Positions 10,181 to 23,466 are shown, numbered from the stretch's first letter. The stretch: DNA of 46,568 nt from Helochares maculicollis (GCA_033557835.1 JAWQRO010000246.1:1-46568), one strand, 5' to 3'. Notes: a model not told the origin generated them from the letters alone. Numbers and translations are program-made.

Positions 10181-13100
10181 CTATAAATAAAAATATGCAT
10201 TAATTTCACCTTTTTCTGTTAATGATGCAGCTATGACGAAAAGATGATTTTACATATAATAAGTTATATAATATATTATTATATTTTAAAGAATGAAACA
10301 AGCATGTGAATCTTTTTGACTTTGATGTGGCCTTGTTTTCTAATATTTTGAGTAATTCCCAATCGTTGATTGACTATGAAATGCTCATAAGAATTTTTAT
10401 TTACACACATGCTGTTGCTATTTGTATCTACAAGATCGTCTCAAGTGAAAAAATTAAAATTGTAAATTTTTTTACTGGTGATTCCATTTGATTTCATTAT
10501 ATAACCTACTATATATGTTTAAGGAAGGTTAAAGAGTAGGAAAGATAGGAAAGTTATAGCAGGAATACATACATAATTGCCTTGGAAGCACACCTTCCTG
10601 CAGAGTGTTTATGCAAAGTGTCCCTTTCTGCATCTTCTTTTTTCTGACATGTACAAAAATCTTCACTAGATTCATATTAAAATTCAATATAAATTTTACT
10701 TGACTCAAGGAGCATAGATTTTTTACTTATTTTGAACAGAAATATAAATGGACGCTGCTTCCATATAATAAGTAATAAAATCTATTCGTTGTAGATTTAG
10801 AATTATAAGGTTCTATACAAGATTTTTGCTATGGCTTTTATATCAAAAATAGGTTTTATGCCTATAATATTTATTTAGTATTATATGGTTCTATGAAAAT
10901 TTGTACTTATATGTTGAAAATGACATTAGGTCTGTATAAATCTGTTTGAAATGTGTCTTGTCAAATTTTACTAATGAAAGTAACAGAACAAATCAATTGA
11001 ACTATCTTTTTGTTTGACTTGTTACTGGTCTTGGTAAACATCGTTTGATATGAAAAGTACCAATTCTATGATCTGTATCAAAACTGCACATTTTGACTAA
11101 CTCATTAACAAATACAAATGTACTGGTGTTGTGGCTGATCATGTTTGTCAGAATATGAATAACATATTAATCTCTATTTCTTGAAACCAAATATTCATGA
11201 GTCTACGTAGTATAAGGAACATTGCAGTTCTTGTTTCAGGCACTATAATTCGACATGAAGCATAAGAATTAGGCAGCACACTTTTCAACTAAAGTTAGCA
11301 GTAATATTGTTAATTAGCCTTTACCTAGTAACTGTAAAGGAGGATCCAAAAAAGAGAGATGCCATACATAATTTGGTCGATTTTATCAAAAGTTATTTAT
11401 TATTACAACATTTGTACTTAACAACAAGTTTGTAGAACAGAAGTAAGAGTTTGCACCAAATGATGAAACAAAATTTAAAGATTTACTGTAAGATTGTACA
11501 TTTGGCCTTAGGTTAAAATATCAAATAACTATTATATTTTTCAGATCAGAACTTATGGACACTATATACCACAACTGCAACAAAGAAAGCCACTTATATT
11601 ACCCCTAAACATCATATGTAAATTTTAGTCTCACATATAACTTGCCGATTCATTTAAAGACCTATGGCAGTTTATTGTATTCTATGGCGCTTTATTTCAC
11701 CTAGATTATCAAATTGCCACAATCGCATTTTTGATGGACAAACAGATAGAAAATTTCAGACCCTTCTTGCTAAGAAAATTAGTGGTGTCAAATATAGTTG
11801 GACCATTTGGCCAAAAAGTTTCATTTAGTGAATAATTTATAAATTATGTATATTTGTGAGACTGACGAGTGGTGACCATTCAATTGTTTTTAATTATTAG
11901 TTGCATTGAGCTTTAATCAACTAAAAAATAGATTATCAACTATATAAATAGTTAACCATTCAAAATTGTTCATTTTCCAAAAATATTCAATATGTAGTGT
12001 AGGTCTGTGTTGTGTTCTACTTAAATTTAATGACTTGTTTACAAACTGATGCTACATGAAAGCAAGTAAATACAGATGTCTTGTAAAGTTAGAGCTAAGC
12101 AAAAACAAAAAATCCAGTTTTATGATTGGCTGTTATGTTAATACATAAAACATAAAATATTTAAAAAGATAAAAATAAATGTCTGCTTTTCTACTTCTAA
12201 TTTCTGCACCGGAAAAGTTGTTTATGTGCTGTCATCAATATACACACTTTTTAAACAGAAAATCTATTCAACAAAATATTTGAGGTCTCTCACAAAATAG
12301 AGAGTTTTAAACTTTTTAATATGGCAAACTTATTCTTCATGGAAGTGCATTTTTATAGAAAGCATATGTATCAATTGGCTCTCTCTAAGTACACGGCAAA
12401 TTTTTTACGTTAAAATTAATACATTTTAAGTTAAGGCATTAACTTTCTTTTATTCTGATCAAAAATAGTATCACAGGAATGATCTGTATTTCAGAGGCAA
12501 ATATTTGTTTTCCACGGGGTATTCGGTCTTAAAGTTAGCTATTACACAGCATCGTAAAATAAATTAAGCTGATAGAAGTGTATAATTATGATTTCATATC
12601 TTTTCAAGCGAATGCAATTGAAATAAGACATTCAATTTAGACATCAATAAGCAATACAGGTGAATTAAAATTGCATAATGTCAAGCAATTATACTTGATT
12701 TAGTATTTTTCACATATGTAATCTATTCAGGAAAAGTTAATTAATAAAGGACTATAGCACATTATCAAATAGACAAAAGTTAAGAGAGAAGCGGAAATTG
12801 AGAGGAACTATTTTTTTACCAACACTGAAAATGGTAACTGATGAGCATAAGATCAGAACCAAAATAACAGTTCGTAAATAAGATACAATATATTAAAGTA
12901 GGAGAAAGTAGCAAAATACCGCAATCAATTAAAAGAGGGGCAATACAGAAAGGAAACTGACCAAACTAGAAAATAAAGAGGAAAATGCAGAGATAGGATA
13001 AAAGAAGCCACAATCCTAAACTGTAGAAGACAATGATAACAAAATAAAGTAATTACAAAAACAGTCCAAATACTCAGCTAATTATGACATAATAAGGAAA

Positions 13101-13857
13101 AATGTAAGAAAGTTAAAAAAAATTAGATGAGGAAGAAAAAGGCATGGAAAGGGTTCACAAAAACACATAATGTTGGCATACAGAAAAATAGAAGCTCATT
13201 TTTGGAATTCTGACATAGTTCAGAAACAAAAAACTGCTATTTAAACAATATTAAACATAAAGAAGACGAAATACTAAAAAAAAAAACAAATTAAATCATA
13301 CAAAGATGAAATATCAATGAAGATAAGGAACAAGACAAAAGTAAAATGACGAAAAAATATGCACAAATCCTATCATGCAAGTCAATAAAGAGACTAGACA
13401 TAAAATAAAAACGGAAAAAACCGCAAGAATAGTTGAAATAACCATTGAAATGATTTTCTGGAAAAAAGAAATCTGAAACAAATTCTTACATAATTAGAAT
13501 AATAGATTAATTATCCTAAGAATTTGTTGCGTTTGAACGAAAAGAATACCGATAAACTGGCAAACTGAAATCATACCTTTACAAACAGAGAGCATGTAGA
13601 TTGCAAAAACTATAGTAACAGCAAAAAATATGATCAATTGTGTTTTTAAAGAAAAACATTACACTCATATAAACTTACAATTCAATATTTTTTTACACAT
13701 TTTGTACTAAGATAAGGATCTTAAGCCCACGCCTATACAATTATACTTGGTTATGCACAATAATTTTATAATAGTTTTTGTCGGAACATAGTAAACTTCT
13801 TCAAGATTATTACTGACACAGTCACATCAGTTAAAAGGAAATTGCATATATTACGTA
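10181..13857. other. Presumed 5' intron of POLDIP3, no recognised exon
   Basis: Directly upstream of the first visible POLDIP3 exon there is a good minus-strand acceptor (TTTATTTATAG). I see no exon with a plausible POLDIP3 N-terminus in this stretch. Sequence from about 12780 to 13500 is unusually A/G-rich on the plus strand, as in a degraded LINE ORF, but no motif could be pinned down. Confidence 0.4.
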
Positions 13858-14885
13858 TTACTGTGATCAAAAAGTAACGAGAAATTGTCATTTAAAACTC
13901 CCTGATATTAGGAAGGTAAGTAAATTTTTTTCCCGTGTTGCTAGAACTGTCTACAACATTTGCCAAAGGTCTGTTTGTCGAAAGCTTTAATTATCTCCGA
14001 GTTGCACGTCTTTTTGTAAACAACCAAAGGTGAATTTTTCGATATTTGCAATGAATGATTTTGTTGAGCAAAGACCTTGCATAAAATTTTGTATGCGAAA
14101 AGAATATTCTTGTGCCGATACATTGAAAATGTTGCGGAAGGCCTTTGGCGATCAAACTATGGCACAAAAAAAACATTTATAAGTGGTACAACGAGTGCAA
14201 AGCGGGCCGAGAATGCGTTGAAAACGAACCACGCTCTGGACGACCATCACCGTCTACCGACGAGTGCTACGTCTAAAAAATCAAAGATTTGGTGCTTGAA
14301 AACCGCTGATAGTGTTGGAATATCATTTGGCTCGGCCCAAACCATTTCGAAGGATTTTTTTGTGTCTCAAACGGGATCGAAAATCGCTCAATTTTTTGGA
14401 TGTGTGTGAAACTTTGCTGTCTGACTATCGGGACCACTTGAAATGCATCATTACTGGAGACGAGACTTGGATTTACGCATATGACCCTGAAACCACCAAC
14501 CAATTCAGCGAATATCGTACAAAAGGTGAAGCAAGACCATAAAGACCACGGCAAAGTCGATCGAAAATCAAAATCATGTTGACAGTTTTTTTGATTACTG
14601 TGGTGTGGTGCACTATGAAGTCCTTCCGCCGAACCAAACTGTCAACAAAGAATATTATTTGAGCATTATACCTCATTTCTTGACTCGTGCCGTTTTGATA
14701 TGATTGAGGAGATAAAAACCGAATCGAAGAAGTTCTTGAATGCTATACCGAAAAAAGACTATTGAGGACTGGAAAAAGTGTTGGCAAAAGTGAGTTTTAT
14801 TGGACGGGGATTACTTTGAAGAAGATAAAATTGGTTTGGAAGAATAAATAAAGAATTTACATTTTATAAACAAATTGATATATCA
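13858..14885 (+). mobile_element. Mariner element, internally deleted, transposase pseudogene
   Basis: A left terminal repeat starting TTACTGTGATCAAAAAGTAA follows a TA at 13856-13857. Reading frames broken by stops and shifts give transposase pieces: helix-turn-helix region (MNDFVEQRICIKFCM), first catalytic block ITGDETWIYAYDPE (14450-14490), then VNKEYYLSI-like, then EEIKTESKKFLNAIPKKDY and a C-terminal EEDKIGLE-like end. The stretch with the second and third catalytic aspartates (HDNAPxH and APxDFFLF-type motifs) is missing between about 14695 and 14700. The right terminal repeat is not found after 14885. The GDETWIY/EEIKT signature resembles the vertumnana-type mariners; that subfamily label is tentative. 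Non-functional. Confidence 0.85.
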
Positions 14886-15124
14886 TTAGATACAGCCATT
14901 AAAAAAGTGAAAATGAGAGCTGAACATTACCCCTTAGGATCCCTATAAAAGAGCATAATAAAAATCAATGAACTAAGGAATGCAATGATCTGATTACTGC
15001 AAAAACAGGTACATGTTTTTAATACAACTTAGAAATATTTACTCAAAAAATGGTAAATTAAAATGAAATTAAGGACAAGATAAAAACAATGATTATTAGT
15101 AAACAAAAGAAAGAAAAATAATTT
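14886..15124. other. A-rich spacer between mariner and LINE remnants
   Basis: No gene or clear motif seen. A-rich, probably more of the degraded LINE. Confidence 0.4.
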
Positions 15125-15485
15125 TAGAGCAAGTAAAAACGTTTAAGCACATGGGAACAATGATTATCGCACAGGAAAACACAAGCCGCATAAATTATAC
15201 TTGCACAAACAGGAAGATTGTATGATGCGATCAAGCCCAAATGTTTGAGAAAGATGTCCAAAAACAAGTAATAGCAGAAGTAAAAAAAAGTAATGCTCTT
15301 AACATTAATACATGGAAGTGAATCTTATGCAACAAAAGCAAGACATAGAAACAGAAAACAAAGTATAGAAATGAGATTCCTCTGAAAAATTGATAATAAA
15401 ATCAAAAGAGACCTAATACCAAATACTACAATCAGAGAAAATTTACTAACAAAAACAGTTAGTACTTTAAGTTAAATCATCTAAA
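15125..15485 (+). mobile_element. Non-LTR retrotransposon (LINE) remnant, end of RT region
   Basis: Broken frames read LEQVKTFKHMGTMI, then LTLIHGSESYATKARHRNR and KQSIEMRFL*KIDNKIKRDL followed by IPNTTIRENL. These match the hallmark string after the reverse-transcriptase domain of many insect LINEs (VKxFKYLGxxI ... YGSExW ... EMRFLRR...RDRIRNxxIRE). Stops and shifts are frequent. The 5' end is not visible; the mariner at 13858 may have landed in this element. Confidence 0.65.
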
Positions 15486-17628
15486 ATAGAACACTAACCA
15501 TAAGGCCGTTTAAAAGAAACATGAATGCAGGATGCGCCCACAGCAGCCCAAAACATGGAAGTAAAATTAAGTTAGGTTTTCACCGTTAATTTAAAAGTAG
15601 CATTATTACGATCAATTTTGAGTATATTCAGACAAAACAAAATATGTGAAAACTTTTTAATATCTTTCAAAATATAAGCACTATTTTACTTTGTTTAACA
15701 TTACGCAAACTCTACAACTGTGTTATATCGTCTGAGTCAATGTAAATGTAGCTTTTTATGTAAGATACAATTATTAAAGCAAATATGAAGCACAGAACCT
15801 TATAATACTATATCCGCGTAACAAATTTAAGTTAGGCAATATTACCTTCCTTTGAAAAAAATTCTATTTGTAAACTCTTCAAATTTTCGCACGAAATTAA
15901 ATAGATGATTAACGTGCCATTTGTTAAAATATTTCATTAATTTTTGGCAGTATTGATCATGTCTGCAAAGCAATGGAAATTAGGTATGTATCTCAAAATT
16001 GATCAATTATAAGAATTGGAGAACCAACAAGCTTACAGTGCTACAATCTAATAATAAATTTATCCATATATGGTAAAGATTTGAATCAAATCACAGGGGA
16101 AGTGGGTTAAGGTGGTAATGTTTTGGGCAAAAGTCATTTCTAAATTTGTATAAATATCGTCTTACCTGTTCACCATTCTGACCGTTGAATTTTTATACTC
16201 TGATTGTAAAACAAATTAATTTATCATTAATGATGAAGCTTCAGTTGTTGTTTAACTCAAAACTATAATTTTTACATTCACGAACTGTCAAATATCAACA
16301 ATTTTTTGTATGTGCATCAAAAGATCAACGCCAACTATCAGTTAACTACAATGAAGGTAGAAATTATTACAGACTATACATTGACGTGAAGTGAGGCAGT
16401 AACGAGTTACCTTGACAGTCGTAGCAACTAAAGTATATACAGGAAATACAAGCGTATCTGGCCACCGTGATCATGAGGTTGTGTGCAGTATTGCTGTTAT
16501 AATACTGCAGAGTTGCCTAATTTCTTTTCTTTGTTTAAATTAAACTTATTGATTCAGCCATATGCCATCTTTTAAGCCTTATATTTAATCCAAAACGATG
16601 GAGGTCAACAGCATTTAAATTTGAAATAAATTGTAATTTAATATGCTCGAGATAAGAAATCGAATCGTAAAATGTTTTCCGCGTCAGTTTCCTATAATTT
16701 TAATTTAAGAATTTTTTCCTTTCTCGAATGTGCCAGCGGCAAATACTAAATTCTAATTGAATCCTTTGGCTGTATCTTTTTCATGTGTACAGTAGCTCAA
16801 TGGCATTTAATTAATACATTTTAATTTAAATAAACTAATGGATAAAAATTTTATTTGACCAGAACATTGGGATTTTTTCATATTTTTGAAATATACTTGC
16901 ATAGTAGGATTTAAAATGTAACTAGCTAATTTATGTGGCAGTCAAAAAAATTTAAAATTATGAAAATTTACATTATGATGCCATTAACATTGACTAGTAT
17001 ATAGATATTTCATCCTTAATTTTTATAAAATATTTTGATTATATAAGAATGTAAATAAATCGTGTTTTGAAATTGTCTTCTCCACAATCCTGAAGCTTTT
17101 TCTATTCTTTGAGATTAAGAAACTTTAAAGTAGAGCTATCATCCTTTCCATTTTCTAGAGATGTACCAATAAACATCGACTCATATGCCCAAATTGTAAG
17201 AATATGTAGATTTCACATTTTTAAAAGTTTAATTTGATCAAATATGTATGTAAATTAAAGAAATTACAGGTGAAATAACAAAAGAGTTGAAGCTTGTGCA
17301 ATTTGCGCTATATTTTATTAATAATTGCAAATGGAAGACATAGTGGAAGACAATTTACAATAATTTTCGTAATTGTGATCGAGAACCTTTACATTTAAAA
17401 GTTCATTTAATTTCGTAATTCAAAAAATATATACAAATATCCATGCTATTTAACCTATTCTACGTTTTGCACTTACACATATATTTCAACAATAATATTT
17501 GCTTTATACAACATAATATCATATGAATCTAACATTTAATGGCTATATGCATACAACAATGAAAACATACCATTCATACCTTTACATTTTTTCAATGGTT
17601 AAATTTACATTATTTCAATGATATGTTC
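15486..17628. other. Intergenic stretch, no recognised gene
   Basis: AT-rich. A short minus-strand sequence at 16166-16176 (ATG-GTG-AAC-AG followed by GTAAGA) is a phase-compatible but weak candidate for the POLDIP3 start exon; a TATAAAA sits only about 20 bp upstream, which does not suit it. Slightly GC-richer sequence at 16340-16500 could be promoter or 5'UTR. A minus-strand AATAAA at 17314-17319 probably serves the GABA transaminase gene. Confidence 0.4.
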
Positions 17629-20600
17629 TTACTTAGACTCTTTTAATACTTCTCTAAACTTATCCAAAAATATGTCGGCGTGATGTTCTTGGAAAATCAG
17701 AGCAGGCCTTAAGCGAATGGCATGGTCCCCGCAGCCTCCACTTTGGATGCCTTTTTGTTTGAGTTTCAGTAAAATTTCATCACGAAGAGTATGCGTTGCA
17801 GCATCTATGGCTAAAAATGTGCCACGGCCACGAACAGAATTGACAAGAGCTGGAAATTCATTTTGCATATCCATCAACCCCTTCTTCAGCTTAGCTCCTG
17901 ACTTTTGAACCACTTTGAGCAAATTTTGCTGCTTAATAACATTCAATATTTCTTCTAATAGGAGCATTTTGCCTGGATCACCCATCCAAGTGTTGAACAC
18001 TCTGTAAGGTTGACTCGGCCTACAAAAATAATGGTAATGCGTTTCAAATTGAACTCTGAATTAATAAATAGGATACTATTACAAATAATATTCAAAAAAT
18101 CTGTCGTACATCATATCAAAATTGTGGAAATATCCTCCCAATTGCATTTTCTTGCTAAACGTTACAATATCAGGTGGGGTGTCCAAATTAAAATGCTCAT
18201 GACACCACATCTTCCCTGTTGGGCCACCCCCAGTTTGTACTTCATCAATCAAGAATCCTGCGCCATTCTTCTTGGCAATTCTTTGCAGTTCTTGGAAAAA
18301 TTCAGGTGATGCTTCATTATCACCCCCTTCTGATTGGATGGGTTCTATAATGATTCCTGCTACTGGAACTCCTTTCTTTTTGGATTGTTCAATTAAATCT
18401 TCTACCTCAGCCAGGCATCGTTTATCTTCAGCAGCGTTCTCACTTTTGTTATCTTCAAGGGGATATTTGTACTCAGGGAAAGACGCTATTGGCCAGTCGA
18501 AAGCAGGAATGTCCAATTTGTGAATTGCTTTGGAATGAGTTGTAGAGAGTGTGCCTAAGGTACGACCATGGAAGGCGCCTTTGAACGAAAGGATCGACAA
18601 CTTTGGAGCACCTGGGGGCTGATTGATCATGCATGAATGCTCCTCTGCTGGAGTGAACTGCACATTTTCACCCCTCTCTCGTTTTTGGTAAGCGATGAAC
18701 ATATTTTTGAATGCGTTTTCGTTTGAGCATGAGCCACACATCATGGTTGTGATATTCGGAAGGCCTGGAGAGACCTAAAAAAGTGTTCCTAATTTTTTTC
18801 ACGACAATCTGTTGTATATGAGATATTGTAATGATTATGATTGATCTGTGATTAGGCATATGCAAAAGATAATTGTATTTGGAAATTTTAGAATGTCATT
18901 ACTTACACTTAGGAGTATATTTTTCAATTTACTAGGCCAATCTTCTCCGGGAAAAACTCCAAGAGCAGGACGGTTTATAAGAGTCCTCTGCAAAATATTA
19001 ATTGTGTTATTCTAATTTCAAAATTTGACTATAATAAACATACTGATCTATAACGTAAAATTTAATAGAATCTTACCAAATTATGGTTATTAGTAAATAC
19101 TTTTAAGAGTTGTGGATGGTTATAACCCAGTGGCATTGAAGATATTTGAGTGAATGAGTCTAATAAGATGTTTCCATCAACATCAACCAAATAGTTTCCA
19201 ATTGATTTTTCATAGTCAGCGAATAATTGTACAGATCCTGCTTGCTGGAATCATATTATCGTAATTTTACGAAAGAGCAATACTAAATATTGTATTGCAT
19301 TAATTAGTGATATTTGAATAAGGACCTTAATATTAAATATAAGAATGAAGAGTTATCATGATAGGCGCTTTGATGAAAGAGGTATTGAAAGTTTGAGAAT
19401 TCCTGGACCATGGTATAGTTAGTTGCCTATGTGATACGAATTAAACATTCAACTACTGCATAGGCAGTCTGCTTTTTTATTGCGTTTATATTCGAATTAA
19501 ACTGATTGAAATAAATTAACTTAACAAATTTAAATTACCAATCCACTTGACTACAATCGTTGATATTAATTTATAAGTTGTTATGAAATATCTATAGATA
19601 TTTGCCGATTACTGCTTTGCTCATGAAACTCAATATAGTAATTATTGGCTATGATTTGTATGGAATTTGCAACGCGATTTTTTTATAATCATGCTTAAGC
19701 TACTACTTGTGGGACCTCCTTATCTTGTTAGCACATACACACCTGTAATGTATTTAATTCAGACATCAATTTCTTCGATTTAGGGCCTGGAATTGCTGTT
19801 TTGACACTAGGGCCACTTGGTTCCCCTGGCACCAAAGCACTAGCATGTCGAGTTAACTCTAAAAATAGTTTAATATTAAATCAAACATTAAACAGCTTGA
19901 AATAAGCAACGTCAGTAAAGATAAATGCCAAGAGAAAATATAAAACGTGAGATTATAAAAAATTTCCATAATCATAAGCAATGATTATTTGATTTAATGA
20001 TAATATATGATGCTCGTACATATGTGATATAATCTTGTAAGTGTCAGCAAGGCAGATAACAAATTCTGCTACATATCAACTTAAAAAAGTGCTTTCTGGT
20101 TTGCAATGCAATAATTGTTTTATCAATTAACATCCCAACCGAGCATAGATTTGTTAATTCTAATTTTGAAAGGAAAGATTTATTAGTTAGCAATTATGTA
20201 CATATGCAATATTTTACTCAAGGCTAAAGCACTATAAATAAATACTGCATGCTTTATATTTGCACACGAAGGGGTACACTGCATATTATTGAAATTAAAG
20301 TCCGAAAATGTTAGGCCACATGTTGGTTTTTAAAAAACATGCAAAATCCAAAAATAATATATACTGTATCTATGCGCCTCTTATGCGGAGATGCGATCTA
20401 TTAATAAAAATTTAGTGGCTTTAATAAAATGTGTGCCCTGAGAAGAATTCGTTGCAATCTCATTTACAATTCGCATTACATTTTCAGCTGGATGCAATTT
20501 TCAAAAATTTTTAATGTATGTGTATGTGTAAAATATTGTAATTTTTCGATAAGTTAAAGGAAAAAATTGAAATCTAAGTATCGAAGTACTTACTGAGATT

Positions 20601-20660
20601 TGCGGTCGATTGCTTACAGATAATGTATTGGGCACGTGGATTTACTATTTTAGACCACAT
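17629..20660 (-). CDS. Gabat: 4-aminobutyrate aminotransferase, mitochondrial (GABA transaminase)
   Basis: A PLP enzyme of the mitochondrial matrix that converts GABA plus 2-oxoglutarate to succinic semialdehyde plus glutamate, the first step of the GABA shunt. Six exons: 20594-20660, 19743-19858, 19077-19244, 18907-18987, 18110-18774 and 17629-18019. Together they give 1488 nt with no phase conflict, a 495-residue protein (human 500). The first exon (MWSKIVNPRAQYIICKQ) looks like a mitochondrial presequence. Residues 157-160 are CGSC, the pair of cysteines that in mammals holds the intersubunit [2Fe-2S] cluster. EPIQSEGGDN, IDEVQTGGG and TFSKKM (about 349-354, the PLP lysine block) are present, and FNTWMGDP and RGRGTF follow. 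The donor after FDMM (AT|GTACGA) is weak but the only one that keeps frame. All expected motifs are intact. Confidence 0.96.
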
Positions 20661-21139
20661 TTTGCAGCGACCGAAAAATTGAAAAGGCGATGCTGCAATG
20701 TAGCTGCTCGGTTTATATTTTAAATACATAAAATATCGACCAATTCAGTCAAACAGATACATGCGCACTATGAATATGTTGGTTATACCTATTGTATATG
20801 CAACCATATGTACATACAGAGAAAAAATTGGATTCATAATTGCATATCCGTCATTTGCCTTAAAGAACTGATAATGAAATCATAAGCAAGTTTTTTAGCA
20901 TTGCCAAAAATTGATTTAGAATAACTTTGTATGTATATATTTTATGTTTCTCTCTGATATAGGAATTTGCTTAAGCCTCGAATAGAAGCGAACAGTCCTG
21001 ATATAATGAGCTGTATTTTCAACAGCATAAATGAGGAAGCAAAGGCGGGAGTGAAACTTCATAATCCAACAAAGGAATTCTCAACATCAAGGACACTCAA
21101 TACCTCCTAAGCCATTTACGGTCACATGAAAGCATATCT
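20661..21139. other. Upstream flank of GABA transaminase
   Basis: Likely holds the promoter and 5'UTR of the minus-strand gene. No distinct core-promoter motif identified. From about 20960 the sequence becomes A/G-rich and merges into the LINE remnant. Confidence 0.4.
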
Positions 21140-21605
21140 GCACAAGTTAAACTGGGAAACTAAGAAACTAAAAGTCAATGGAGAGAAACTCAATATTTGA
21201 TTCGCAGTCCTTATAGCAAATATCCCAAACAAATGCAAAATCTAATGGAAGAATTATACGCCACTAGTATGAAAGTAGGCTTACAAATAAACCATTCGAA
21301 GACAAAGGTGATGTGCCAAGGATTTACACTAATTATAGATATGCCTCTCCATTTCAAAACTAAAGTCTTTGATCTTATTTGTATTAACATATGACTTTGA
21401 GATTTGCATCCTAAATGCAGTTATTACTTAAAAGTTTCTCATCGCCTAAAGTGCTATGAAAAGTAGCAAGGTAGAAATATCTAAGCCGGATAGCAAAAGA
21501 ATTAGCTGGATAAGAGAAATAACTAAAGCAACAGATATCATCAATGGAATCAAATCTCTAAAATAGGAAGTAGAGTAACAGTAGAACAACTTCTAAAACA
21601 TTGTT
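21140..21605 (+). mobile_element. RTE-like LINE remnant with damaged catalytic motif
   Basis: Frames read KLNWETKKLKVNGEKLN, then FA-VLIANIP, then LMEELYATSMKVGLQINHSK and TKVM. This follows the reverse-transcriptase order of RTE-like insect LINEs (LNWExKGIKINGExLxxLRFADDIVLIA ... LxEASxxVGLKxNxSKTKVM). Later SWIREITKATDIINGIKSL matches the string near the end of such ORFs. Where FADD should stand, the reading passes from FA to VLIA, so the two catalytic aspartates seem to be lost. Several stops and shifts show it is dead. The element is 5'-truncated and its ends are approximate. Confidence 0.75.
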
Positions 21606-23320
21606 CGTCTAGGGAAATGAAGTCAAAAGATAATAGGAGTAAATTCAGTAAAAATTTAGCTTAAGATTTAGAACATCTCTTTTTGCTCTGTTTAAATTTT
21701 AAACCATTTAAATTTTAGTGGATTTTCAGAATAAATGTTGTGATATTTCCCCTGAGCTGTAAAAATAAAATTCTAAAAGAAATTCATTTTGAAAATGTGA
21801 ATGAGGTAATACTGATTTTAGTCGAGATAGTTTCTATTTGTAGTTCAGGAGTGTTTCTTACCAGTTGAGAAAATATTATGTTGGAGTAGAAAACGTCCAA
21901 TATATTTGTGTTTACTTCAAGACGATATTTAATATGTTTCAATTAACATCAAGTATACAACATTTTATTTTATAATTTGTAGCTATTTCAAAGGTTATTT
22001 CATAATTCTTCTAATACTTTTCTTATAGCAACTATTTTCCGTATTCACGATTTGATTAAGCAAATATCAGAATTTTCTCTATATACTAATTTCTTATTGC
22101 TTAGGAAGTTTTAAAATCGTAGCTAAAAATGGTATCCGCTTAGTACAATATCTTAGCTATTAGATAAAACCGGGTTCAAGGGTTCAAACGGGCCAATTTT
22201 TGTCAACAGATATCCAAATTTTGTACTGTCCAATTTGAAAGCAGGATATAGCAGATAATTCTTCCCTAGATCAATCAAATTCACAGAAAAACCATTCTCC
22301 TGACCTTAGTTTAATTATTTTTTATGCAGTATTAAGGCATTTAATTTCTCATTTCGTTTGACTAAAGCATTTTAGAAGGAAATCCGATTTATTATGTTTT
22401 TTTGCGTCGATTCATGTGATCCCAAACCATTGAACCTCTATTTCAATGATGCGTAATTCTAATGGTTTAAAATTATTTTGTTGTCCATCACTATCAGAAA
22501 ATCTCCGGGTCACTATATGGGTAATAGAGAAAAGTTTAGGTGTAAATGTTGCGCCATTGATATTTCGACGTTTATTCTAGTGTTGCGTAAAATGCTTGCC
22601 GGGGTAAAATTAGTAATTAGCAACTATGGACGCATCATCTTATTAATAATTACTGCATTAATGTGAAAAACAAAAAGATCTTTAATTATTCTATTTTCAC
22701 TTGGATTGATAGCAAATCTCTGGCGATAATAACTTGATAATCTTCAAAATATCACTGACCTATACACCAAGGATTAAATTTCCTGGTAACAATATCAACG
22801 ATAATTTGACGGGAGCATTTCGAAGTGTAATCATTTCATAGCTAATAAAATTCCTGTGTAGAAAAAACTCAAACAACTTATAAAATTGCAAGCGAAGCTG
22901 CAGGTAATTGCTATTAATAAATGCCCAAATAGATTCAAGGGCCCTCCAAATGTGATGATCTATCAAAATCTTGTGATAGATGTTTTCGTGGCTGCATTTG
23001 GTTTTAGTGTGTCCTTGTCTAACTCATAAAACGTAATTCACTCATAAAATGAATAATTGTCAGTTGCTTTGATTGCAAATATTGTAAAACTTGAAACGGT
23101 GAAATATTTGTCAAGCCCAACATAATATTCCCGCAATATCTTATATTTAACATTTTTTTAATTTCTCGAGAAAACTTGCCAAAATACGGGTATCATCACT
23201 TACATTTTATTTGCATTATCGCATTTCACACAATGTAAATTAAATAGTTATGATCAACAAAACATGACAAAAACAATTGAAGCATCGCGAAGAAAGTAAT
23301 TTTTGACATTTCTGCAGAAA
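21606..23320. other. Intergenic stretch, no recognised gene
   Basis: AT-rich sequence between the LINE remnant and the Cul4 leader. Short open frames occur on both strands but none shows a recognisable domain or splice context. Confidence 0.45.
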
Positions 23321-23410
23321 ATGAGTCACAATCAGCGACAGGGGAAGTGGGGACATGCATTTCTTCCTGTACTTGCAACTCAAACTGGTCGAGTATCTAG
23401 TGGGCTGTGA
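23321..23410 (+). other. Upstream ORF in the Cul4 leader
   Basis: A 29-codon frame (MSHNQRQGKWGHAFLPVL...) runs from ATG at 23321 to TGA at 23408-23410, 56 bp before the Cul4 ATG and in a different frame. A CTGCAG lies just in front, so 23319 could also be a 3' splice junction. If the leader is transcribed, this would act as a uORF that lowers Cul4 translation. Transcription of this segment is assumed. Confidence 0.25.
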
Positions 23411-23466
23411 TAATCAGTGCAAAAAGGTTGTCATTTTGTGACTAAAGAGCTACACTCGCTGTCAAC

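Noticed and set aside
9719..10203. Plus-strand hydrophobic open frames opposite POLDIP3
   Set aside because: Antisense shadows of the DAR-repeat exon, which has clear homology on the minus strand.
16166..16176. Micro-exon ATG-GTG-AAC-AG as the POLDIP3 start
   Set aside because: Phase fits and the total length would be 413 residues, but it lacks the SLDELI-type motif and has a TATA-like sequence too close. Kept only as a note, not called as a feature.
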